From positions 1 to 11,930 of the forward strand of contig CANNIJ010000049.1 of NCBI GenBank assembly GCA_947505025.1: a DNA stretch of 11,930 nucleotides, given 5' to 3'. The DNA is from Legionellaceae bacterium. Lineage in GTDB: Bacteria; Pseudomonadota; Gammaproteobacteria; Legionellales; Legionellaceae. Numbering within the stretch: the first letter of the stretch is position 1; every line of letters begins with the position of its first letter. This document shows positions 6,861 through 11,930 of this stretch, piece by piece. The translations under genes and the position numbers were made by a program. The notes beneath the pieces were generated by a model. It saw nothing but the letters and a program-made list of their open reading frames with translations. It did not search any database and had not been told where the DNA came from.

Positions 6861-7882
6861 CAAAAAAAATCAATGTAGCAATAGTCGGCGTGACTGGTGC
6901 TGTAGGTGAAATGTTATTAAAGATACTCCAGGAACGTGCGTTCCCAGTTGAGAATTTATATCCATTAGCCAGTGAGAGATCCCTGGGGAAAACTGTAAAT
7001 TTTGCTAGAAAAACCTTAGACGTGTTAGATTTAGCCACGTTTGATTTTACTGGGGTGGATATAGCCTTTTTTTCTGCTGGGATTGACGTGTCACGTGAAT
7101 ACGTGCCAATTGCAGCCGCAGCTGGATGTGTGGTAATCGATAATACCTCATGTTTTCGTTACGACGCAGACGTGCCTTTGGTCGTGCCTGAAGTAAACCC
7201 CGAATGTATCGCTGAATATACCCAAAGGAACATAATCGCCAATCCTAATTGCACCACGATTCAAATGGTTGTAGCTTTAAAACCATTATACGATGCTGTG
7301 GGTATTTCACGCATCCAAGTATCCACATACCAGGCAGTTTCTGGCAGCGGATCCAAGGGATTGCGTGAGTTGATTTCGCAGATCGAAGAATTATTGAATG
7401 GACGTTCAGTTAAGCCCAATGTTTATTCGCAACAAATTGCATTTAATGTGCTACCGCAGATTGATGCATTTGAGGACAATGGATATACTCGAGAAGAAAT
7501 GAAAATGGTGTGGGAAACACGCAAAATCTTAAAAGATCAGAGTATCCAGGTGAATGCAACGGCTGTTCGTGTGCCAGTTTTATACGGTCACTCAGAGGCG
7601 ATTAATATTGAATTAAAATCACCACTAACTGTAGTTCAGGCGCGTAAGTTGCTGAATCAGGCTGCTGGAGTGAAGGTGGTCGATGATCCGGTTAAAGCAA
7701 AATTTCCTACGCCATTACAGAATGCTGTAGGGCATGATGAAGTTTTTGTTGGACGGATTCGGCAAGACATTTCACATCCATGTGCATTAAATTTGTGGGT
7801 TGTAGCTGATAATGTACGCAAAGGTGCTGCAACTAATGCAGTACAGATCGCAGAAATATTATTGCGTGATTATTTGTCTTAA
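6857..7882 (+). CDS. asd: Aspartate-semialdehyde dehydrogenase
   Basis: Asd reduces aspartyl phosphate to aspartate semialdehyde with NADPH, the branch point to lysine, diaminopimelate, threonine and methionine. The 341-residue protein has the nucleotide-binding GVTGAVGEML at 11-20, NTSCFRYDADVPLVVPEVN at 96-114, the catalytic Cys132 in NPNCTT, SGSGSKG at 162-168, and R238 with H245 in VRVPVLYGHSEA. The length and NTSxFR motif fit the second Asd class (also called Usg-1) that is active in many bacteria but inactive in some enterics. All expected catalytic residues are present, so it is likely active. The ribosome binding site AAGGA lies inside prmB. No fimV or truA, its usual gammaproteobacterial neighbours, follows. 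Confidence 0.93.
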   Translation: MTKKINVAIVGVTGAVGEMLLKILQERAFPVENLYPLASERSLGKTVNFARKTLDVLDLATFDFTGVDIAFFSAGIDVSREYVPIAAAAGCVVIDNTSCFRYDADVPLVVPEVNPECIAEYTQRNIIANPNCTTIQMVVALKPLYDAVGISRIQVSTYQAVSGSGSKGLRELISQIEELLNGRSVKPNVYSQQIAFNVLPQIDAFEDNGYTREEMKMVWETRKILKDQSIQVNATAVRVPVLYGHSEAINIELKSPLTVVQARKLLNQAAGVKVVDDPVKAKFPTPLQNAVGHDEVFVGRIRQDISHPCALNLWVVADNVRKGAATNAVQIAEILLRDYLS

Positions 7883-7887
7883 ACGTC

Positions 7888-7893
7888 TATAAT
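7888..7893 (+). promoter_or_regulatory. -10 box (TATAAT) for the 116-aa gene and ankH-like gene
   Basis: A perfect TATAAT sits just after the asd stop. Transcription would start near 7900, 37 bases before ATG 7937. TTGCGT at 7862-7867 is the nearest -35-like match but at a long 20-base spacing, so a separate promoter is only moderately supported. Confidence 0.4.
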
Positions 7894-7936
7894 GTAAAAT
7901 AGTTCATGGTGCATTTATTTTGGGAACATAGAAACT

Positions 7937-8287
7937 ATGGCTGCAACTCTATTAGTACCAGAAACTAGTACGATGGAAGATCGGCGACGCTTGCAAGAGC
8001 AAGCCGGTCATCGTCGCTGGCAAGTTAGAATGAATGTGCGTGATCGACCTACTGATCGAACGTCTATGGATCCAGAGCCTGAAGCCGCACCGGAAAATGG
8101 TATTGCACAGCATCCATTATTAAACACCCAGCGTTTTGACGGCATCGATCCAGATTTGAATCCGTTACCACCGTTAAATACTCTGGCTCGCAGTGAGATG
8201 GAAAATGAACTGCGACTGCAACATCAAAAAAAATTAGAACGGCTGAATCAACCTGGATCTAGACCCGCACCAAAGTTACAACGGTAG
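7937..8287 (+). CDS. Hydrophilic 116-aa protein of unknown function, partner gene of the AnkH-like effector
   Basis: I do not recognise this protein. It has 116 residues, no signal peptide or membrane segment, and a charged, probably disordered sequence. Residues 13-42 are Arg-rich (MEDRRRLQEQ, then RRWQVRMNVRDRPTDR). Residues 45-83 are rich in Pro, Asp and Asn (MDPEPEAAP, DPDLNPLPPL). Residues 84-105 could form an amphipathic helix (SEMENELRLQHQKKLERLN). The tail is Pro/Arg-rich. The start lacks a good ribosome binding site (GGGA is 12 bases away). It ends 9 bases before the ankH-like gene and is surely in the same transcript, so it may be an accessory protein, a regulator or a second effector. 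Function is open. Confidence 0.65.
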   Translation: MAATLLVPETSTMEDRRRLQEQAGHRRWQVRMNVRDRPTDRTSMDPEPEAAPENGIAQHPLLNTQRFDGIDPDLNPLPPLNTLARSEMENELRLQHQKKLERLNQPGSRPAPKLQR

Positions 8288-8296
8288 GAGTATTCG

Positions 8297-9691
8297 ATGA
8301 GTATTGCCAATGATATTTTATCCGGCCGAATGCCAAATATAGCTGGTTATTTGGCTGCTGGTGAATCTATCGATGATATTGATGAATATGGATTCACACC
8401 ATTAATTGAAACTGCAATTGCACGCCAACCTGAGATTGCTAAAGTATTAATTGAGCACGGTGCTGATGTAAATAAAACTGATGTTACAGGCAGAGGCGCA
8501 TTACATTGGGCCGTAGACAACGATGATTTACGGTTAACTCGCTTATTATTGGATCACGGTGCCGATCCCAATGCATATACCCGCGCGGGCTTGCCTGTTT
8601 TAGTTTACCCGCTGCTGCGTGTGCAAAATCAATTAAAGCATTTATTATATCAATATGGTGCAAAAATTGAGTTTGCTCAGGATTTTATTTCCGCTAAATT
8701 GTTAGGACATAGATTTGAATTATGTGCTGACGTGGATATTTTGAACGCTAAGGGTGAGTTTATCGAGCTGGATTATTCCGGCTTTATTTTAGAATTTAGT
8801 TTAGTCATGATTATAGATTCGTTACGCAGATTTACCAGCAGTTACTCTACACGCCATGTGCGTCACCATTTTCCATTGGTACATACAATTATGGATGCAT
8901 TTAGTGTGGCGGATGAGTTGTTACAGTTCCAGCAGCCTATGTCTTTAACCGCTGCGCACAAGCAACGCTTAGCGTATTTACTCCAAAGTCCGTTACTAAT
9001 TTTACCGGCAGCCAGTCGCGGGCATGCATTTTGTTTTGTGCGTTATCGGCAGTGGTGGGCAAAAATAGATCGTGGTGAAAATAGTTTACGTGCTGGTAGT
9101 ATTAATGTTTATCAGATCACTCATCCTGAAGTATTGAATGTAGACTTTCTGCAAGAATTTTTGTACAAAAAACAACCTATGGAGTATTTTAATACTGTAG
9201 TGAATCAAAAACTTGGGTTAGTCCATGTTGGTAAGATCCCGATGGCCCGACAAATCTCTGGGAATTGCTCTTGGGCTAATGTGCAAGCGGTTGTGCCGGT
9301 AGCTTATAATCTATTACAAATGTCAAGTTTAGATATGCTAAACGATCCAGAAGCTATTAAATTGTACGAATCATGGGTCGAATGGGACAAAGATCGAGCA
9401 TTGGACGATTGTATACAGCGCTTTTATGCCGCGACCCCAGAGCGTAAAGCTAGTCTAGCGAGCATGTTAGCTGGAGTTTTGTTTCAGGCTTGTGATGATC
9501 GGCGCAGAGATCATTTAGCGCGTGCGGAAAAGATCTTGACTGTGCTAACATTACCGGCATATCGTTATATATTAAACACTTACTTAGATATATATTGCAT
9601 TAAACAACGTACCATTAAAGGTAATAATTTATTGAAATTACTAGAAGACTGCGGGATTAATCCTAATATAGGAGTTAATCCCATAGCTTAA
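8297..9691 (+). CDS. ankH: AnkH/LegA3-like ankyrin-repeat effector with cysteine-protease-like domain
   Basis: The 464-residue protein has the size and layout of AnkH/LegA3, a Dot/Icm type IV effector conserved across Legionella and reported to act on host transcription through LARP7. Ankyrin repeats: about 32-60 (TPLIETA, LIEHGADVN), 65-93 (ALHWAV, LLLDHGADPN) and a weaker one at 97-126 (LLYQYGAKIE). The C-terminal part has GHAFCFVRY (H243), WWAKIDRG (D258) and ARQISGNCSWANV (Q319, C324). The His, Asp, Gln, Cys order with Gln five before Cys suits a clan CE cysteine-protease-like core, which is my inference. AGGAG lies 6 bases before the ATG. No signal peptide. The C-terminus is not clearly Glu-rich as many Dot/Icm signals are, but L441-E450 has some acidic character. 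No dot/icm gene is in the window. Confidence 0.75.
   Translation: MSIANDILSGRMPNIAGYLAAGESIDDIDEYGFTPLIETAIARQPEIAKVLIEHGADVNKTDVTGRGALHWAVDNDDLRLTRLLLDHGADPNAYTRAGLPVLVYPLLRVQNQLKHLLYQYGAKIEFAQDFISAKLLGHRFELCADVDILNAKGEFIELDYSGFILEFSLVMIIDSLRRFTSSYSTRHVRHHFPLVHTIMDAFSVADELLQFQQPMSLTAAHKQRLAYLLQSPLLILPAASRGHAFCFVRYRQWWAKIDRGENSLRAGSINVYQITHPEVLNVDFLQEFLYKKQPMEYFNTVVNQKLGLVHVGKIPMARQISGNCSWANVQAVVPVAYNLLQMSSLDMLNDPEAIKLYESWVEWDKDRALDDCIQRFYAATPERKASLASMLAGVLFQACDDRRRDHLARAEKILTVLTLPAYRYILNTYLDIYCIKQRTIKGNNLLKLLEDCGINPNIGVNPIA
9653..9682 (+). repeat. Hairpin and short tandem duplication at the ankH-like 3' end
   Basis: GGGATTAA (9653-9660) pairs with TTAATCCC (9675-9682), and TCC (9661-9663) with GGA (9671-9673), around a 7-base loop with one bulged G. 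It lies in the last codons, where two imperfect 18-base units encode GINPNI and GVNPIA. There is no T-run after it. It may stabilise the mRNA or help end transcription. Confidence 0.45.
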
Positions 9692-9868
9692 ACTCGTAAA
9701 TCAGACTTGTCATCGATATTTTCTTCTTCGTCTTTTAAAATTGATTCTAATCTAGATCATACATGTTTTTTATCCTTGCCATGGTCGTCTCAGCATGCAC
9801 TGAAGTTTAATTAAAAGTATAGTTTAAATTCAACTTGCCGATGATGTGTTTAGGGCAAGGAGAAATAT
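9692..9868. other. Intergenic region with acidic micro-ORF trace on the minus strand
   Basis: These 177 bases hold no standard gene. On the minus strand, AAGGA precedes an ATG (9764) whose frame stops after five codons. One base away the frame from 9756 to 9688 reads 22 residues with a KDEEENIDD stretch and then stops. This could be a frameshifted micro-gene or chance. A TATAGT (9818-9823) upstream of the next gene may be a -10 box. Confidence 0.25.
9834..9859 (+). promoter_or_regulatory. Hairpin overlapping a ribosome binding site
   Basis: CTTGCC (9834-9839) pairs perfectly with GGCAAG (9854-9859) around 14 bases. The right arm covers the first half of AAGGAG (9857-9862), the ribosome binding site of the gene at 9869. 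It could restrict translation in a temperature- or factor-dependent way, though six pairs is a modest stem. Confidence 0.3.
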
Positions 9869-10144
9869 ATGAAACGATTAATCTGGTGTTTTTGGGTCTT
9901 TATGATCTGCTTTGATGCTTGGTCTATGTGTGATTTACGAAAATTTCGCGATGATTGTGAATTAACGGTTTCGCCCACTGCCAACTCACAAGCAAAATCA
10001 TTAGTGCGCTGTGGAACAACTTATGGTTATATGCGTGTCGCAGACTATGAAACTTTGCTGCATTATCAGCGTGTGCATATGAACTTAAGCTTAAGTATTA
10101 ATAATGCTTTTGCTGCTGCACCGTGTATACCAATCAGACGTTGA
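9869..10144 (+). CDS. Small exported four-cysteine protein
   Basis: I do not recognise a named family. The 91-residue product begins with a signal peptide (MKRLIWCFWVFMICFDAWS, likely cut near residue 19). The mature part of about 72 residues has four cysteines (21, 30, 48, 86), an even number that allows two disulfides, and an aromatic central stretch (CGTTYGYMRVADYETLLHYQ). It has no membrane segment after the signal and no lipobox. AAGGAG lies 6 bases before the ATG, an excellent site partly covered by a hairpin. It is transcribed alone between the ankH-like gene and the convergent DUF2938-like gene. Periplasmic or secreted location is inferred from the signal peptide. Confidence 0.65.
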   Translation: MKRLIWCFWVFMICFDAWSMCDLRKFRDDCELTVSPTANSQAKSLVRCGTTYGYMRVADYETLLHYQRVHMNLSLSINNAFAAAPCIPIRR

Positions 10145-10153
10145 TCCGGATCA
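10142..10153. repeat. 12-bp palindrome formed by two convergent stop codons
   Basis: TGATCCGGATCA is a perfect palindrome. Its left TGA is the stop of the four-cysteine gene and its right end is the TGA of the DUF2938-like gene on the other strand, leaving 6 bases between the two. Too short and T-poor to be a good terminator. Confidence 0.4.
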
Positions 10154-10654
10154 TCTGCACTCTATCCATCTGGTCAATATACCACCAAACCCAAGACCCA
10201 GACCAAAAAAAGCATGATAGATAATGACCCTGAAAAAGACATGCACTGGCCCGGAAGAATGGATCCCCATAATTCCTTCTCCCATACTGGGTAATTCAAA
10301 TAGGAATGGAAAAACGACTAAAAGTAATCCAAATACCAGTCCATTGATTAATGTAGGTTTAGTTTTGAGTATATATTGCAGGTATAAGATATACATACCG
10401 GCAAATAAAACAGCAACAATAATGTGTACGCCTAATCCAAGGATATATTCGTGTGGGTTTGCGTGCATTAGCAGACTTTGTGTGTTGTAAAAATAACCAT
10501 GGATAACCCGCACAAACCATAAGCCTAACTCAGGAAAGTTTGTAAATGGGCTATGTGTGAGGATTGAATAAACGCATGCAGCAATCTCTGCAAATGCAGT
10601 CGAAAGAAAAAAAGTTAGGGTCATGTAGATTGCCAAATAATCTCGCTTAAACAT
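10151..10654 (-). CDS. DUF2938-like integral membrane protein
   Basis: This is a 167-residue inner-membrane protein with four likely membrane segments (about 6-30, 72-96, 102-120, 138-162). It resembles the DUF2938 family, whose function is unknown: the E-Y-I-L-G-x-G-V-H start of the second segment, KTKPTLINGLVFGL at 97-110, FELPSMGEG at 119-127, and HAFFGLGLGFGG at 147-158. The start is ATG 10654, since GGAGA lies 8 bases upstream; ATG 10714 would overlap the neighbour by more. The chosen ATG overlaps the stop of the upstream 12-cysteine gene by 8 bases (ATGTTTAA), a sign of translational coupling. It is the last gene of the minus-strand pepA-holC unit. Confidence 0.7.
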   Translation of the reverse strand: MFKRDYLAIYMTLTFFLSTAFAEIAACVYSILTHSPFTNFPELGLWFVRVIHGYFYNTQSLLMHANPHEYILGLGVHIIVAVLFAGMYILYLQYILKTKPTLINGLVFGLLLVVFPFLFELPSMGEGIMGIHSSGPVHVFFRVIIYHAFFGLGLGFGGILTRWIECR

Positions 10655-11057
10655 TAATTTTTCTCCGGGATGAATCCAACCATCCACAATTGTGTGGATC
10701 GCCATTATTATCACAAAATTGAATATGGTGCCTTTGACAAAAATCCAGTGTTTGGGTTTGACAGACTGGATCAGGCATACTTTGAAAAATTGTTGACAGG
10801 CAATGTGCTTGATCTTTATAAATAAAGCGTGTCTGGCAGTTTGGTTCAGCAGATAAAGGTTTGCATTGTAAGGTTGCGAAATTTAGGCAGTGCGGTTGTT
10901 TGTATTCATGATCTTCCTGGATACAGGCACATGCAGAGTAATCATCAGCAAAACACCCATCTTCATCTGGACCACATAGAAAGTACATCGGATCTGCATA
11001 ACTGCAGCTAAGGTGTAATAATACGGCTAAGCTGAAGATCTTAAGCTGGATTTTCAT
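10647..11057 (-). CDS. Secreted 12-cysteine protein
   Basis: I do not recognise the family. The 136-residue product has a clear signal peptide (MKIQLKIFSLAVLLHLSCSYA, cut before D22). The mature 115 residues hold exactly 12 cysteines (28, 35, 43, 45, 57, 65, 74, 86, 99, 107, 115, 124), about 10%, and several acidic and His/Asp/Asn-rich turns (CGPDEDGCFADDY, CDNNGDPHNC). An even count suggests six disulfides and a periplasmic or secreted protein; metal binding is possible. It begins 11 bases after holC ends, and its stop overlaps the DUF2938-like start, so it is cotranscribed with both. The ribosome binding site is weak (TAGAG at long spacing), hinting at dependence on holC translation. Confidence 0.75.
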   Translation of the reverse strand: MKIQLKIFSLAVLLHLSCSYADPMYFLCGPDEDGCFADDYSACACIQEDHEYKQPHCLNFATLQCKPLSAEPNCQTRFIYKDQAHCLSTIFQSMPDPVCQTQTLDFCQRHHIQFCDNNGDPHNCGWLDSSRRKINV

Positions 11058-11068
11058 AATGTTTGACT

Positions 11069-11497
11069 CTAAAGCTCAGATAATTGATGCGTGTGTAATT
11101 CACAACCTTGAGCACGGTAAATTTTATAATGTGCACGTGCAATTTCCTTGGAGGGTTCATCTGTGCCAACCACTTGCAGAACACGTTTAAATCCAGTGTA
11201 AAAATCAGGGATCTCTGGAGATAGATTAAGGAGTAGATCATTAAAACCATGCGGTGCATTGTGTCCGATTTGAATCGGTGGTGCCGGCACAGGCCCTTCG
11301 CCTTGTAGATGATGCGGCACGAATGCATCATCTTTATATGTCCATAATAATTCATCGATCCAATCAGCTGCCGGTTTATCTGCGCAGAAAACAAACACTC
11401 GGTGTCCGCGGTTATAGACCTTTTCCAATAATCTACAGACGATTAGGCCTGTGGATTCTGGATCTGGATCGTTCACCACATAAAAATCAACGCGCAT
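11069..11497 (-). CDS. holC: DNA polymerase III chi subunit
   Basis: HolC, the chi subunit of the DNA polymerase III clamp loader, links the chi-psi pair to single-strand binding protein at the fork. This 142-residue protein opens with RVDFYVV, has LICRLLEKVYNRGHRVFVFC-type sequence in the first half, WIDELLWTYKDDAFVPHHL in the middle (the WxxD/E-LW, F-PH pattern of chi) and ends with a helical HYKIYRAQGCEL tail. E. coli chi is 147 residues. The start is ATG 11497 (MRVDFY), which overlaps the pepA stop by 11 bases; the 8-codon-longer start at 11521 would overlap pepA far more. The pepA-holC order is standard in gammaproteobacteria, but valS, its usual next gene, is replaced here by the 12-cysteine gene. 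Confidence 0.87.
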   Translation of the reverse strand: MRVDFYVVNDPDPESTGLIVCRLLEKVYNRGHRVFVFCADKPAADWIDELLWTYKDDAFVPHHLQGEGPVPAPPIQIGHNAPHGFNDLLLNLSPEIPDFYTGFKRVLQVVGTDEPSKEIARAHYKIYRAQGCELHTHQLSEL

Positions 11498-11930
11498 TTG
11501 CAGCCTGACGTAACAACTCAACTAATAATGCAACAGGACGACCAGTAGCATTATTATTTTTGCCAGGAACCCAAGCAGTACCAGCAATATCTAAATGGGC
11601 CCAGCGATATTTTTTAGTGAAGCGTGCTAAAAAACAAGCTCCCATGGTTGATCCAGCTGTACGACTTTCACTGGAATTTAGCATATCTGCCAGTGGGCTG
11701 TTTAAATCTTCTTGATAGGCGTCTTCCAACGGCAAGCGCCAAACTTGATCGCGACTTTCTTGGCCTGCAGATTCTAACATGTGCGCTAGATCTTCATCTT
11801 CGGTCATAAAGCCAGTATTAATAGCACCCAGGGCCATGATTACTGCACCAGTAAGTGTTGCAATATCCAGGACAAAAGCTGGTTTAAATTGCTCAGCATA
11901 GGTTAATGTATCTGCAAGGACTAATCGACC
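11487..11930 (-). CDS. pepA: Leucyl aminopeptidase PepA, C-terminal part (5' end outside window)
   Basis: This is the last 147 residues of a cytosolic leucyl aminopeptidase of the M17 family, which removes N-terminal residues with two metal ions. The frame enters from the right edge at GRLVLADTL, directly after the NTDAE metal-ligand motif, which is outside. Visible family motifs: DIATLTGA, then WRLPLEDAY, then the AHLDIAGTAW block near the end and ATGRPVALLVELL. The catalytic Arg of GRLVL is the second residue seen. No damage is apparent. PepA in enterics also binds DNA at some operators; that role is not shown here. It ends inside the holC start. Confidence 0.92.
   Translation of the reverse strand, partial: GRLVLADTLTYAEQFKPAFVLDIATLTGAVIMALGAINTGFMTEDEDLAHMLESAGQESRDQVWRLPLEDAYQEDLNSPLADMLNSSESRTAGSTMGACFLARFTKKYRWAHLDIAGTAWVPGKNNNATGRPVALLVELLRQAANAR

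Noticed and set aside
11041..11394. 117-codon minus-strand frame
   Set aside because: Overlaps holC in another frame and has no recognisable features.
1..11930. tRNA, rRNA, CRISPR array or complete insertion sequence
   Set aside because: No cloverleaf, regularly spaced repeats, transposase motifs or terminal inverted repeats with target duplications were seen on reading both strands.

Overview
The window looks like chromosome from an intracellular gammaproteobacterium of the Legionellales, Legionella itself or a near relative. Three things point that way: a Mip-type FKBP prolyl isomerase close in length and sequence to Legionella Mip (residues compared from memory), an ankyrin-repeat protein whose length and architecture match the Legionella core effector AnkH/LegA3, and ordinary gammaproteobacterial housekeeping genes (lapC/yejM-like, ampG-like, udk, prmB, asd, holC, pepA) in fairly AT-rich DNA (about 40% G+C by eye). 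No tRNA, rRNA, CRISPR array or complete insertion sequence was seen.

Left part, 1-1019: an accessory, decaying region. On the minus strand a good sigma70 promoter (657-634) and a consensus ribosome binding site lead into a reverse-transcriptase-like remnant (584-159). The 5' part of a secreted cysteine-rich protein (190 to beyond the left edge) overlaps its 3' end. An AT-rich stretch, 585-1019, holds no gene.

Centre, 1020-7882: a minus-strand LapC/YejM-like envelope protein diverges from mip across an intergenic region with an 18-bp perfect palindrome overlapping a likely promoter. An AmpG-like muropeptide permease follows mip. Then uridine kinase (minus) diverges from prmB-asd (plus, ATGA overlap) across a second inverted repeat beside a perfect TATAAT.

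Right part, 7883-11930: a two-gene unit made of an unknown 116-residue hydrophilic protein and the AnkH-like effector. The effector's visible His-Asp-Gln-Cys order suits a cysteine-protease-like fold. Next is a small exported four-cysteine protein. On the minus strand lies a tightly packed unit: pepA (5' part outside the window), holC, a secreted 12-cysteine protein and a DUF2938-like membrane protein.

In function, the window mixes envelope upkeep (LapC-like, AmpG-like), nucleotide, amino-acid and translation housekeeping, and host-facing or exported proteins (Mip, AnkH-like, and three unrelated small cysteine-rich exported proteins). The least described parts are the cysteine-rich secreted proteins, the partner gene of the AnkH-like effector and the palindromic sites in the two divergent intergenic regions.
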